DNA of 64,000 nucleotides from assembly GCA_031213475.1 (NCBI GenBank), contig JARUPZ010000016.1, positions 248,001 through 312,000 on the forward strand. Reading direction: 5' to 3'. Source of the stretch: Nereocystis luetkeana (lineage: Eukaryota > Sar > Phaeophyceae > Laminariales > Laminariaceae). The notes under the pieces are model-generated. The model saw only the letters and a program-made list of their open reading frames with translations. It ran no database searches and was not told where the DNA came from. The translations under genes and the position numbers were made by a program. Within the stretch, counting starts at the first letter, position 1. Every line of letters starts with the position of its first letter. Below are positions 49,330 through 61,997 of the stretch, piece after piece.

Positions 49330-50690
49330 CCGTTTTCCAAAACTCGATGTGGTACAAGTTTCTATACTCGTTCGTGCAACGCGTGGGGGTGGTACAACAA
49401 CAGCAGTATGGTACCAGGTATCTTGGTACAACAGCAGTATGGCATCTACAACACTCGTTCGTGTGATGTTGGTACAACAAGAGTAGATGGTATCTATACT
49501 CGTTCGTGCAGGAGTACTCTGGGCGGGGCATGCTCTTCTTCTTGAGTCGTCGTTTGGCTCTGCGGTCGGAGAGCTGGCGACGCTCTGTTATCCCTATTAT
49601 AGTCGCGCGTTTGCTCCTCCTGCTCTGTCACCCTGGAGGCAGTGCAAGTGGAGCTATCATTTTGCTGAACAGGAAGGAGTGTAAACAGAGGTAGTAAGGG
49701 GACCCCCGCTGTCGGACGACGATTCCGACGTGCAGACCACGCCACGCATTTTTCAAGTCAAAAGCATCCCTAAAGATCCCTTCTCCCAGATTGCTAAACC
49801 TACTCGTGTGTTATTTTATGTACTGCTGAACTGTGATGGCGCTTGTACGCACGACGGTTACAAAGCAATCGACAGACGAATAGACAGGCGATATCTGCAC
49901 CACACAGAGGATCGTAAAATATAAGCGAATTAAAAGGTCCCCAACAAGCAATTCCATTGTGACAGAAGATCTCTGGTCCCTATCCTCTCGGAAGAAGTTG
50001 TCGGGCCGTCTTATTCGAACTAATTAATGCTGTGGAGACCATTTTGCAAAACTCAATGTGGTGTGGTGTTGGTGCAACAGCAGTATGGTACCTGGTACCT
50101 TGGTACAACAGCAGGATGGTTCCTATACTCGTTCGTGTGGTGTTGGTACAACAAGGGTATGGTATGTATACTCGTTCGCGCTCGAGTGCTCTGCGCGGGG
50201 CATGTGCTCTTCTTGGGTCCTCGTATGGCTCTGTGGGGAGAGAGCTGACGACGCTCTGCCATCGCTCGTCGCGCGCTTGCTCCTCCTGCTCTGTCGCCCT
50301 GAAGGCATGCTCTTGTGTACTTATGGTGTTGATACTGCAGTATGCGGTCAGAGAGCTGACGCTCTACCATCGCTTGTCGCACGCTCGCATGCTCTTGCGC
50401 ACTTGTGGTGTTGGAACAGCAGTATGGTATCTATAACCGCTCCTGCGCTGTCGCCCTGGAAGCATATGCTCTTGTGCACCCATCGCTCTGCCATCGCTCG
50501 TCGCGCGCTCGCATGCCCTTGTGTACTTACTTGTGGTGTTGGTAGCAGTATGGTACCTATGCTCGCTCCTGCTGCTTATGTGTACTTGTGGTGTTGGTAT
50601 AGCAGTATAGTGTCTATACTCGCTCCTGCTCTGTCGCCCTGAAGGCGTGCTCTGGTGCACTTACTTGTGGTGTTTGTTGTTAATAGTACA
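49330..50690. repeat. Complex GTTGGTACAACAGCAGTATGG repeat array
   Basis: Two blocks (49330-49650 and 50020-50690) repeat GGTACAACAGCAGTATGGTA, CTATACTCGTTCGTG, GGCATG(T)GCTCTTCTT and CGCTCTGCCATCGCTCGTCG in a patchwork. Many triplet-phase frames result, with no conserved protein. Confidence 0.8.
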
Positions 50691-50757
50691 TTAGTATAGT
50701 GGTATATATACTCGTGCAATCCTCGTATGGTTGAGCCCCTTAGGTGGTGTTTGCTGG

Positions 50758-51135
50758 TACAGTATGGGTATTTACATGGTATGGTACGGTACGGTGTGGC
50801 ATGGTGTACGATGTGGCACGGTATGTAGTATGGTATGTTGGTATGGTATGATGGTACGGTTTTATATTCTACAAGGGAGAGTCACGGTATGTGATATGGC
50901 ATGTTGGTGGTATGGTATGGTGGCACGGTGTGGTGGATGTATTTGATGGCTAAGCATTGCCTGGTGATATGCTTTGTTTCAGTATATAAGGTCCACAAGA
51001 GTCGAATACATCGTACGAATATCTTCTGTAACGACCTTATATATCGATCATGGAAACGTACAAATGTAAGCTCGAAAATGTAAGGCATGCTGGCAGACGG
51101 ACGGACAGACAGACAGACATACTCGCAAGTACCCA
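50758..51135. repeat. ATGGTATGGTACGG array plus a dispersed unit, copy 1
   Basis: A GGTATGGTACGGTGTGG tract is followed by a block (about 50930-51060) with TGTTTCAGTATATAAGGTCC and TATATATCGATCATGGAAACG. The pair recurs at 62000-62300, so tract and block travel together. Confidence 0.75.
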
Positions 51136-51884
51136 AATATAGACTCAGTTTGTTAAGAAATAGGCAGTAAATACATAGCCTATTGAGCCAATGCTTCGTA
51201 AGTTGCGGTTCATCAGTTGCGGTTCAGATGTATGACACCGCATAACGAGTAACAGGATATTTAGAAGACCTTTCAGCACTTCTTGTGGTCGACGAGTTGT
51301 AGCGATAAGCCGGCAATAGACGTTGCTGTGAGAGGGCATCGAGATTGAGGAACTGGAGTGTTCGCACACACACCCATCTTCACTCTTCTCCACCGCATCT
51401 GAACGTCTTATGGTTCATCGTTCCTTAAGCTTGTGTTGGCTCATCGAGCGCCACTTTCTAGTCAATATGCATCTTCTACATGATCAGTGATGCCCGAGCT
51501 TGTCCAACAACGGCTCTGCGCTAGCCTCTGAAGACCACCTTTGGTCACCCATCTGAGTGTGTATTCAACACATTATTAACAGGTTATGAGACTCGTTCGC
51601 GCTAGAGCACTGCACTGGGGGAACTAAGGGACTGCATCACAAGCTAGGGACTTCCTCTGTGCTCTTTGGCGAGCCACCTTTTGCGGCGTCCGCTGGATTT
51701 GTCAGCGACCACATCTCTAGGAACTACCGCTTTGAACTAACCCTTCTACTCGTCAACGCTTCTAGTGGCCGCTTCGTCTTCGCCGTCTCGACAAACCAAG
51801 ACCTGAACCGACAAGCACGACTTTTGGTCGCCCTGGAGCGGGAGCAGCAGCCGAGGAGTTTACCCACAACAGTTCAGCACGTCT

Positions 51885-52605
51885 TCCAGCGGTCCGACGA
51901 TACAGATCGGTGCCGTGAGGCCAGCGGCTCGACTCCGACTCGAGCGCGTTATTTTAGCGCTGTCACTGCTATACGCAGCAGTTCAACGCGATATTTCCAG
52001 CGGCCTGGCGATACAGCTCGGTGCCGTGATCATAGCCGCTCGACTCCGACTCAGGCGCGTGATTTTAGACTGCACCGCAGAACAACATGAATTTTCCAGC
52101 GGTCCGATGATACAGCGGTGCCGTGATCATGGCCGCTCGACTCCGACTCAGGCGCGTGAGTTTAACGCTGGCACTGCTATACACGGCAGAACAGCATGCG
52201 TTTCCCAGCGGTCCGACGATACAGCTCGGTGCCGTGATCATAGCCGCTCAACTCCGACCCAAGCGTGTGATTGTAGCGCTGGCACTGCTATACACGGTAG
52301 AACAGCATGAATTATCCAGCGGCCCGACGATACAGCTCGGTGCCGTGATCATAGCCGCTCGACTCCGACTCAGGCGCGTGATTGTAGCGCTGACACTGCT
52401 ATATACAGCAGGACAGCGTGTTGTTTCCAGCGCCCGGCGATACAGCTCGGTTCCGTGATAATAGTCGCTCGACTCCGTCTCAAGCGCGTGATTGTAGCGC
52501 TGGCACTGCTACACACAGCGGTTCAACGCGATCTTTTCAGCGGCCCGACGCAACTCGGTTCCGTGATTACAGCAGCCCGACTCCAACTCGGGCGCGTAAT
52601 GTTTC
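51885..52605 (+). repeat. About 105-113-bp satellite, seven units
   Basis: Each unit has TTCCAGCGGTCCGACGATAC, then GCTCGGTGCCGTGATCATAG, CCGCTCGACTCCGACTCAGG, CGCGTGATTGTAGCGCTG and CACTGCTATACAC. Unit starts are near 51885, 51991, 52092, 52201, 52314, 52426 and 52534. Because the unit length is not a multiple of three, the long frames change register and are not a repeat protein. Confidence 0.9.
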
Positions 52606-52609
52606 AGTC

Positions 52610-55090
52610 GCCCAACAGACTCGAGTTTGTGTACTGTTAATACACCTTTCATTTTTACACCCAAGGAAGCTAGAGGGGTACGCCGCGAGAAGCTGGTCAA
52701 CACGAAGATGGAGCTCAGCCTGGATCCGGACGACTACATAAATATGATTTGCATTTGATCCCGGCGACTGATTTGTGTACGAGAGGATACGCCACGCCAG
52801 CTATGAGGAAAGTAACTATGGATTTGACGATCCCCGCGCACGGAACACATGAAGCGAGCAGGCAACGGAGAAGTAAAGAGAAGCGCTCAAGAAATGGTGA
52901 GTGTCATCAACAGAAATAACAAACAAACAGAGCTATCCGCTCGATTTTGATCTTGGATTTAGATTTATTGCGAGCAACACATTTTGGTTGTACCAGGCAC
53001 GTTAAATTATTTTGGTTTTGGATTTCGATTTTCGATTGATTGCGGTAAAAATTAAGTTGTACGTGCCTGACTTGAGGTTGAGATTGGAAGGGGAAATGGG
53101 CTCCAAACGTAGCTGCTGGCCCTTTAGCAATCGAATAGCTCTGCTGGATAACCAAGTATGTATGTCCAGGTTGCGTACAGAGAGTGGCATATGAGTTTCT
53201 GAAGTAGAAACAGGTCTGCTGAATGCTTCATGCCATTCATGCAGTGTGTTCGGTGGTTATCATGAGGGTGTAGGAATTACTGGTGATTTCGGAGGTTATC
53301 ACTAGCTGCAATCGTTGGTTTCGTTCGTTGTTTTTGTTTGTTTGTTTGTTTGTTTTCCAAGTCTACCGCTGCCCAGACTCTGTTTATATTGGATACGTGT
53401 TGCAATTAGTCTACCCATGCAGCGATTGTGTCGAGCTAAGGGGGAGTAATGTAATCCGCTTGAACATAATAGCTAAATGAGTTGAAGCTCATTGGCTCAG
53501 GTCACGTTCCGTCTTATCCTCAGCGTGCGTGTTGCGATTAGTCTACCCATGCCGGGATTATGTGGAGCTAAGGGGAGTCATGTATTCCGCTACAACATAT
53601 TATCTACATGAGTCGAAGCTCGTTGGTTCAGGGTCCGCCGCACATCTTCTTGTGCCGTGACGTATCCGACACCAACAGGTATATCTTGCGGGTCTTGCCG
53701 CTGGTAGCTTCGATGTACGTGCTTCGTCTGGTTTTCCTTCAAACAGATATTAGGGCGTTGACACCTAGATCGCTGATCAATGCTCTTCGCCTCCAGCAGT
53801 CGTACTGTAGCCGGGGGCAACAGCAGGTAGAAGCACTGTACTGTAGACCGTTTGTTGGTAGAACGTGAAATGGACGCAGTGAGAATACTCAAGCAGCAGT
53901 TATGTTAGGCTAGGGGAGTGACGCATACTGTATTGCGCTTCAACAGAATGTCGGTACATAAGCTCAATGGCTCAGATTGCCGCTACTTCAGTACAAGCGG
54001 CTCCCCTATATTTACAGTTTTTTGCTATTATAGCTTTTGAATGTATCACGTGTTGCAAGTTGCTGGCTGGTGGTAAGTTAAGGGTCGGACTTTGTGCTCA
54101 TAAATACGCATATGCCCATGGAGCTATACCTTCCAGCTACGTAGGGGAGTCAGATATTTGCCGAGGACAAAGTATCTAGACGATATCGTTGATCTCATTG
54201 ATCTGGTAGCACAGCATCCACTCACGTGACGTATCCACCAGATGTTATCGAGTACCAGGTACGACATCAGGTTTTCGCTGTATATTTCTATTGCGAGGTC
54301 TAGCTCTATAATAGCGTCCCTACAGACTTGGCACAGGAACCGTTTTATCGGTATAATTTGAGTGTTCTATAGTGAGAAGTGAAGTCATGATGTCGACACA
54401 AATAGTGCTTATCGTTAGCCATGATCAGTATTTTAGTAATCTTGAATTTCCGTCCAGGGGGAGTGTTTTTGTGCAAAAATAAGCTAGGTAGGTACCCTGT
54501 TCATTTTCGATATTGGCTACAACAATAAGCAGCTAACTGGGTTGTTTAAGGACACTTTATTCAAGTTCGCCTGGCATAAAGTAAATAAAAAAAAAGGTAG
54601 AGCAAGGAAATCATTGGGTCCATTTTGTTCAACTTTACTTGCTATTTTCGCGGGAATAATGGAGTTACGTGCTAATCTTTGATTCAGCTGCGGTGGTACC
54701 TTTACTCCTTGCGCTACGCTGTATTGCTTCAGTAGAACATACTACTGAGCTAAGGATCCACTGTCTTCATGAGAGATATATGTGTGTTGTCATCTGAGAT
54801 ATGTGTTTTCGTTCGGTACCAAACTCATCAAGTAAGTGGCCCCGCGAACATGCCCACGAACCAATCCACAGATAGATCCAGATCCAGTCTGAAGTCTGGC
54901 TGGTGTATTCCAGGTACAATAATATTTCAGTAGACATATATGAAACTCAAGAATACCGCGATATTAGACTTTAGAGCCAAATTATGTGTCTCGAGTTTTA
55001 TACGAACGTCGGGTATAGGCGATATTATTGTCGCGATACGTGGTCCGCAACACACAATATAAGCTTGGGGTATTTTTACCTCAAGCATAT
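52610..55090. other. Repeat-rich stretch without a convincing gene
   Basis: Contains an about 130-bp diverged duplication (53398-53505 against 53528-53635, GTGTTGC[A/G]ATTAGTCTACCC) with a partial third near 53905, and two GTACGTGCCTG/CAGGCACGTTA inverted words near 52995-53070. Open frames of 86-100 codons at 53590-53892 lack a domain. Confidence 0.45.
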
Positions 55091-55092
55091 AT

Positions 55093-55551
55093 TTGTGTTC
55101 TCTTTTTATTGGTAGAGCCTCTGTAGAACCGAATTTGGCTGACAAAATTGGAAACAACCTGGCCCCTTTACTCGGCCATCCGATCATCACCTTGCCAGCA
55201 AGGACAACAGCAGCAGCAGCAGTGGCCGCCACGACTTGGTTGAATGAGTACGGCAGACGGGTGCTCCCTTGGTCGGGCAGGGGCGGATGCACGGGATGCC
55301 CGGGTCCAGCGGCACCAGCACATCATCCAGTACTCCGGCTGGGCGTCTTTCTGCCGGGGTTGCCCCAAACCCATGTCCCAAACACACAGAACGCCCCACC
55401 CTATCCGGGAACAACCGGGTAGCGCCAACCAGACCTTTCGTTTGAGGCGGATACGTCTCAGCACGAGCACGAGATGCGTCCGCGCTGCGGCCTCGTCTAT
55501 GCCAAGAGCCAAGTGGTGTACGCGGGCGCTCTAGTCTGCCGAGTTACCTAG
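55093..55551 (+). other. GC-rich exon-like stretch, unassigned
   Basis: Several frames are open on both strands. The best plus-strand reading starts ASVEPNLADKIGNNLAPLLG then HPIITLPARTTAAAAVAATT. Another possible terminal exon, after ACCGGGTAG, reads RQPDLSFEADTSQHEHEMRP then RCGLVYAKSQVVYAGALVC and stops at about 55549. A GCA repeat at 55206-55220 adds polyalanine. I cannot decide strand or family. Confidence 0.25.
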
Positions 55552-55900
55552 AGAAGCAGGAGCAGCAGCTACGCCCCCCAGCCCATCCCATGCTGTATAC
55601 AACATGATATCCTTTGTGTTTGTTGGTGAACTTGCTGACTATTCAATTCACCCATGTTTTACCTCACGTTCTACTATCAAAGAACCAGATGCGTCGTGCC
55701 TCTAAGTGCACGTGAGATGCCTGTTTTGTTCACAACCGACGGAATTAATTAATTATAGTCATGGGCTCTACCGGCGAAACCTAAACGGCTTAGTTTTTTC
55801 AGAGGCAAAGAGAAGAGAAGAACGGCCACACCCGTCGAGTGCCCCCTCCTAGCTTCTCGTGATAGGTGCCCAAGCATAACATGGCACTGCTCGCTGCCGA

Positions 55901-56188
55901 TTGATAGGCCTAGAGGCTAGGTCTACTGTTGTGGTTTCTCACAATTCGAGTATTTTAGACCGCTGTGTGGGGTTGTTGCGCGACATGCACCATGTCGCAT
56001 CGATTGATTGTGTTGCTCGGTCGGAGATTACGGACCACGTGGCTAAGCAGTTCGTGCAGTATTTTCGGGCGAGTGGTAGCCGCTTTGGGTGTATGCGGGC
56101 CATCGAGACAGCCCTGGACGTGCCGCGTGTGAAAGCAGCTAGGATTCGTTTTTGGTTCGAACGACAGAAAGGGTTCCCTGGGGTATAG
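55901..56188 (+). pseudogene. Upstream coding piece of the YR retroelement
   Basis: Reads ITDHVAKQFVQYFRASGSRF then MRAIETALDVPRVKAARIRF and ends a frame short of the RT frame. The transition is a frameshift rather than a normal overlap, judging by continuity of composition. Its role is not recognised. Confidence 0.5.
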
Positions 56189-57651
56189 AGCACTTAGCGG
56201 ATATCGCCGCACACGACGCGCCCGTCCACGTGGAGGGGGGTACGGACATCGGCGCGGCCTTGGCATCCTCAAACCATAGCAGCGTAGCCCCACACTCTGA
56301 CACTATAACCGCGAAGCTTTTTGACGACGTACGGTTTGGGCGGGCAGTCATTTTTCCGCGCAGCGAAGCGCACACCATCCCCGGCCTGCGGCTATCGCTG
56401 CTGGCCGTGGTTGTATCCCCGTCAAAAACTCGGATCATTCACGATCTAACGTTTTCGTCGTCGCAGGACGCACACAGCGTCAACGCGGATACTGATATCA
56501 AGCAAGCCCCCCCCGTGGCGTTGGGCCACGTATTGCGAGACGTCATTTGGCGCTTTCTGTACTTGCGTCGGCGGTTCGGGCCGAGCGCGCGTATTGTGTT
56601 GAGTAAGATCGACGTCACTGAGGCGTTCCGTCAGGTTAGTGTGCAGTGGGCAGGGGCGCCAGTATTCGGATACGGCTTTCGCGAGTGGATCGTGGCCGAC
56701 CGTCGGCTGCAGTTCGGCTGGCGCAGTTCGCCGGGGTTTTTTTGTATGTTTTCGGCAGCTCTCGAACACGCTCATCGTCACACGTCATTCGAAGACGCCG
56801 TGGTGATGGAACAGGGGCGTATCGCGACGCAGCATGTCGCGGTCACCCCGCCGAGAGCAACCGACCGGCCGACCCTCTTGCCGCCCGGGTTCCGGGTCCC
56901 CGTCGGGAAAGGGGGGAGGGGGCGTAGCCAATTTTTCGTGCGGTATTTCGTAGATGACGGGATGCTAGTTGAGGTACAGTGGTGGCCCGACGGTCGACGC
57001 TGTCGACGCGCGTCCGCATCCCTGGCGTCGGACCATTTTGGGCTTTTCGGGCAGAGCTCCTCACGGGACCCCCCTCTGCTGCCTTCTCGGAAGATATCAC
57101 CGTGGGACACCGTGTTGTGTGTGCTCAGGCGGGAGATTGATACCGTGGCAATGACTATTTCCGTTCCCGTAGCCAAGCTGGAGCAACTTCGCGACACGCT
57201 GAGCGAGTGGCCGTTGGACCGCGCGTTCGCGCCCGATTGCGAGCTGCGCTCTCTCGTCGGTCGATTACTGCACCTGTGCGAAGTCGTGCGACCAGAAAAA
57301 TACTTTGTACGACGCATTCTCAACCAAATAGGCTTGTCCCCAGTGCGCGCGTGGAGCGAGAATTTCCACGTGCCACACGCGCGCGCGGCGTTGTCCTCAC
57401 GGATTCGATTGGGTCCTGAGTTCCACGCCGACGTATCTTTTTGGCGTCTGTTGGTAGAAGAAGGGCTAGGCTCCGTGGCGGGCTGCCTCTCTGCCCCCCT
57501 GTGCCGTAGTTACATGCAGCCGCCGGCGTTTACACTGTGGTCGGACGCTTCCGGCGACGCCATGGGGGGTTATTTCTTGGGGGCGGTCCCCGGGTCGGCG
57601 TGTGGTGGCGCGTCGAATTTAACGCAGACGTTCGCGCTCGCCTGCGCGTGA
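56152..57651 (+). pseudogene. Reverse transcriptase with start of RNase H
   Basis: About 500 codons. The RT fingers and palm show SPSKTRIIHDLTF, VLSKIDVTEAFRQV, LQFGWRSSPGFFCMF and the catalytic box VRYFVDDGML (YFVDD, near residue 265). LWSDASGDAMGGYFLG near residue 460 is the first acidic motif of the RNase H. The frame is then lost near 57590, and the ORF ends in an unrelated tail. Confidence 0.88.
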
Positions 57652-57905
57652 AGGTTAGCGGTTGGAACGATCTGTCGATCAATGTGCTCGAGTTGGTGGG
57701 CATGGTCGTGACAGCGTGGATATTCGTTTCCGAGTCGGGCATAATGCCTAGCTACGCGCGAGACCCCGTCTTGATGCGGGGAGACAATACACCCACCGTG
57801 CACTGGGTCTTCAAGTGTAGGGGGGGTAGGGAACCCCGATCGGGGGCACTCATGCGTCTTTTAGGGTGTCTGGAGGTAGGTAGCGGGTGGTGTTCGACAC
57901 GCTAC
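57595..57905 (+). pseudogene. RNase H remainder, shifted frame
   Basis: In a different frame from the RT: WNDLSINVLELVGMVVTAWI, then DPVLMRGDNTPTVHWVFKCR. INVLEL and RGDN are the second and third RNase H motifs. It continues, after another shift, into DTLHAAGVKNNIAG and a stretch with two stops. Confidence 0.8.
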
Positions 57906-58041
57906 ACGCCGCGGGTGTGAAAAACAACATCGCCGGCGGCAGATTACAATGGAAGCCGGAGGCGATCGACGGTAACCTCCGCGCGTCCCGGCCCGATGTT
58001 GCTTAGCGCCGATAGGTCTTGGGGCGAGCGGGCGTCGCGCC

Positions 58042-58665
58042 ATGCTCAGGAATGCTGGCAGCCAGCTCATCCGCCAGCCGGTTGCGCCTTCGTCTCACAG
58101 AGCTAATTCGTCAGGTTTCCGGTCTTGGACCGCTTTTTGGGGTTTGATAAGGGATGCTCCGTATTTTGACACGTTAGCCTCCAATACGGATAATATCCAG
58201 GCGCTGCTTGAGTTCATAGCGTGGTGCGCGTCGGAGGGGGATCAAGTCGGTACTATTGCCAGTAAACTATCAGCCGTGTTACACTTCCACCTCGTAGACC
58301 TGCAAATGGAGTTGCCCACGTCGTCGCCGCTTGTTAAACGCGCTTTAAAAGGGGTGGCACGGTCGCACGTTGCCGCCGGTACCCCAAAAAGAATTCGTCG
58401 TCCTATCTCGTGGGACACGTTGTTGGGAGGACAGGGTCTGGCCTTGTCGTGGGGCCCGGGTGGCCGAATTCTTTGGCTGTCGCTAGCATTGGGCTATTTC
58501 TTCATGGCGAGGTCCGACGAAATATTCACGTCCTCGTCCGGAGTAGTACACCCCGTGCATTGCTTGACGAGGGGGGGGCATAGCGGAATTCGAGGGCGAG
58601 CGGCCGCTGAACTCGCTGCAGGGGCATCAGGTTACCAGCATCGAGGTTTTGTTTCGAGGCCATAA
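58042..58665 (+). pseudogene. Tyrosine recombinase, N-terminal and first catalytic part
   Basis: FRSWTAFWGLIRDAPYFDTL, IQALLEFIAWCASEGDQVGT and IASKLSAVLHFHLVDLQMEL form the SAM-like DNA-binding part. WLSLALGYFFMARSDEIF carries the first catalytic arginine (FFMARSDE). The frame is lost near 58600 within CLTRGGHSG. Confidence 0.8.
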
Positions 58666-58794
58666 AGGCGACCAAGCTTAGCAAGGATTCGTCATCGTGC
58701 GCACGCGCGACGACGCCTTCGGGGCGCGTTCAGGGGTAGGAGCAGGCGGTGGTGCCGTCGTTATCATGGTGGAGTTATTGTCGGGATACCGACG

Positions 58795-59148
58795 TTGCCA
58801 GAAAGCGTCCCCCTGTCATCGTATCGGTACGGCAATGATATCAGAGTGTGGGGGTGCACGGAGGCCCTCGGGGCACTTCGCGAAGTGGTAGCGGAAGCAG
58901 GAGACGATCCCAGCGAAGTCGGCCTCCACTCACTGCGGATCGGCGCAACCACTACGCTAGCGGCGGGGGGGGAAGTGCCGCAGAGGGTAATCCAGAGAGA
59001 AAGTAGACGGAAGTCCTCAGAGTCTTCCAAGACGTACACCCGCAATAACCTAGAGGACGCGGGTATCGTCTCTAGTAAACTAGCAGACACGGGAAAAATA
59101 GGGCAGAGGCAGCCAGGCCAGGGTACTGTTTGGGGTCGAACACCGTAG
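58795..59148 (+). pseudogene. Tyrosine recombinase, C-terminal catalytic part
   Basis: GLHSLRIGATTTLAAGG holds the HxxR box, and SESSKTYTRNNLEDAG holds the nucleophilic tyrosine (KTYTRNN). The usual third H/W position lies in VIQRESRRKS and seems altered. Confidence 0.8.
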
Positions 59149-59374
59149 TATCGACGCGACCTCGGAATTGGGGTATGTCAATGGTTTACTACCATTGGGG
59201 GTCTCGGTCGTCCGAGACTGCGTTTGTTTGAGCCCCGGCCAGTCGGCTGGGGGGAGGGAACTCCGGGGTAGCGGCAGTACTATAGGCAACGAGAGTCAGC
59301 GGCCGGTGCCGCGGCTCTCATACCACGCCAGTGGACTTCCCCCCCCGACGTCGCAGAGAACAATAATAACATGA

Positions 59375-59752
59375 CAATTCGAAGGATATACAACACAATA
59401 GAGTTTTATATCGAGGGATTTGCGTGTACGAAAATCGCGATAATGAATTCGACGCAAAGAGTCGAAATATCACGCTCTCTTGAGTTTTATGTTTGTTTAG
59501 TATGATTCATAGAAGAAAAATACTGCAAGCTACTACACAACCCGGCACACAGGCCGTTATTCCAATGGGCCCAACCCAACTACAATTGATAAACATCAAC
59601 TGGCGGTACTATTAATACTATTAATACTATACTTCCATACTACTGATACTATACCACTGCTACTACTATACTACTACACTACTATTTATACTACTACACT
59701 ACTATTTATACTACTACACTACTATTTATACTACTACAACTACTGCAACTAC
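59375..59752. repeat. TACTAC-type simple repeats
   Basis: From about 59608, (TAC)n and the 19-bp unit ACTACACTACTATTTATAC repeat several times up to the MITE. 59375-59600 holds nothing recognisable. Confidence 0.75.
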
Positions 59753-59861
59753 TATTACGGGGGACCATAGTTAACAGGACCAAATATTGTTAGTAAAAAT
59801 TGTTAAACATATAGGTTTTTATGTATACCGTAGGTCCTGTTAACTATGGTCCCCCGTAATA
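59753..59861 (-). mobile_element. Palindromic MITE, copy 13
   Basis: A clean copy with full inverted ends and no CCWGG insertion. Confidence 0.93.
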
Positions 59862-61980
59862 CTACCATTTCAGGGAGGTCGTGGTTGAGAGTTGTGGATA
59901 GTAGAGCAGTAGAGCATGCAGGAGTGACGGCGCTGCTGCAGAAGAGCATGCAGTAGCCAGCGCCGGGCACAGGTTCACGTAGAGTAAAGACAGAGTGGAT
60001 CAGTAACTCACAGCACAGGCGCGTCGAAGCTGCTTGTACTGACGGCTTCATATCCAAGTAAACTGCCATAACATACAGTACAAAACCCAATATCCTCTTG
60101 AGTCGTTCTTGCACTACAAATATCCTGACAAGAGTTGGCGTGGCACCCAATCGGTTGCACAGCAAACAGTGCAGCGGGTTTTCTTGGTACTGCGGCTGCG
60201 ACGTGTCGATTGGGGTCGTGATCCCCAACAAGCAGTTCCGAACAACACCTTTTCGACGTATATTTTCTGTTTGTCGGCCTCTCTCCGCTTTGATGCGTCA
60301 TGTCCTTCGAAAAGGAAGACTAAAAAGGCCATCCATCAACAGCCACCAACAATGGGTTGTGGTCTGCCTGGTCCATACGGCGGTAGTATTAGTAGTGTAT
60401 TCGGGAAATCACGTCTGCCGATATCTGTATATCGCAGAATGTCTCATCTTGCCCCTGAGAAAAGCCCGCGGCTCCGGTTCCGAGCGACGATGGAAGCCGG
60501 AAGCCTGCCCGTCCCTACGTACGGAAATACACACTCCTTTTACTAAGCATGCTATCATAACGTCATGTAGAGTCCAGGCGGTGGTGGGTCAGTGGGTACA
60601 GCTTGCAAGACATAATATTGAGCACGTATTTATTTTCAGAAATCGGGGAGATGAAATATACGACGGCAACAAAGTGATTGACAGACGATTAGAGACAGAG
60701 CTGTAACATGTTGCTACATAGAGGATTCAATATTGGAAAGTAAGCGATAATTACTTGAAGTTGATGCGAATTAGACTATAGTTGGCCAATGAAAAACATG
60801 TGGCTTGTGATCCTCGTCGCATGTTTCAGTACTCACTCGTAAATAACCCGGAAGTTGAAAATACATGTCAATCTGTCGAATAATGTGTACACAACATATA
60901 ATATAGGCGAAGTAAAAAGTAATTCACTGCTATCCCCGTACCGCCGCTGTTTTCGGCTGCAGGCGGCGCAGTTTGTTCTTTCTCGTTGCAAATTGTCAAC
61001 ACACGAGCGTAAAAATCAGCTCATGCGACGATAGACGCTCGGTCTCGACATAGACTCGGCCCACGGCCAACCCGCTTGGTGGCGGGCAAGGACAACGAGT
61101 GTAGATGACGGGCTAGAAGAAATTATGTGGATCTATGTTCTAGGGGGTAAAAGCTTGCCGGCTGCGTCCTACGGTATCCTCCCTAATCTGAAAAAAGGAC
61201 TATTTTTCGCCATTCGAGACGGATAGAGAAAACTTTTCTTCCATTTCGTCTCCCCAAATTCGGAAAGTACATAACTCTATTTCCAGTAATATTTGATTCA
61301 ATCAGCTCTAGGAGTTCTGCATTACTACTTCAACTACTGCTACTACGGCTATTAAAATTACTATTAATACTACTATTACAACTACTGCTATTAATACTAG
61401 GAACACTACAGCGGCCAATGGTTTTTTCATAGTACGCCTGACCAGAGCCCGCTACGCATCACCGGCCATTGTGTGTTGCTGTTGCTCGGATTTGCTGGGC
61501 GCGCACAGACGCGAGCAAATGCCGAGACCAACTGCTGTTGTTGTGGTCTGGTGCCGCGAAAAGACGTGCTGGGTGCGCTGCACTGCGCGTAGAACCCAAG
61601 CGTTCGAGCAAACACTGACTACCTTTCTTTGGTCTGGCGGCGGAGAGACGCGCCGTGTCAACTCGTCTTGGTATTTTGTACTTCACAGTGTGACTGACTG
61701 CTGCTGCTGCTAGTGGTGGTGTTGCTGTGCAGCTGCTGCTGTAGTCTACGAGTACGTATCCACCGAGAGGTGCACGTGTGCGCTTCTCTTGGTCTCTAGG
61801 CTCAAACACGCGCCAGCCGACTGTTGTAGTGGCCACGGAGAGATTCGCCGCCCGCTAAACGCGCGTCGGGCGAAAAGCAACGACACTATACAGCTGTGTC
61901 ACCATCGAACTCATCGATCGTTCTGCTGTTGTTCGTTGTCAAAGAGAACATCTTGAATTCAGAGAGCTTGCTCTTCTTGT
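59862..61980. other. No gene called
   Basis: A 202-codon plus frame (60098-60706) and a 145-codon frame overlapping it have no domain and no biased composition. The frame's end (DGNKVIDRR) resembles the end of a short frame at 49730-49924 (DGYKAIDRRIDRR), so it includes a dispersed repeat. CTG-rich tracts lie around 61470-61740. Confidence 0.45.
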
Positions 61981-61997
61981 GTACTTGGTGTGATATC

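Larger units (their letters stand above)
55901..59374 (+). mobile_element. Decayed tyrosine-recombinase retrotransposon (DIRS/Ngaro-like)
   Basis: In order on one strand: a short upstream coding piece, reverse transcriptase, RNase H, then a tyrosine recombinase. Retroelements that integrate with a tyrosine recombinase instead of a DDE integrase are the DIRS-like order. The reading frame shifts at least four times (near 56160, 57590, 57910 and 58600), and stops interrupt the linker at about 57990-58020. The element is therefore dead in this copy. I did not find the split or inverted terminal repeats that would tell DIRS from Ngaro or PAT. Confidence 0.85.

Noticed and set aside
51659-52741. 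Repeat-protein-like frames (IQLGAVIIAARLRLRRVI)
   Set aside because: Satellite units of 105-113 bp do not preserve frame, so the pattern hops between frames.
60098-60706. 202-codon plus-strand open frame
   Set aside because: No domain and irregular composition. It is overlapped by another open frame, and its end matches a dispersed repeat at 49.8 kb.
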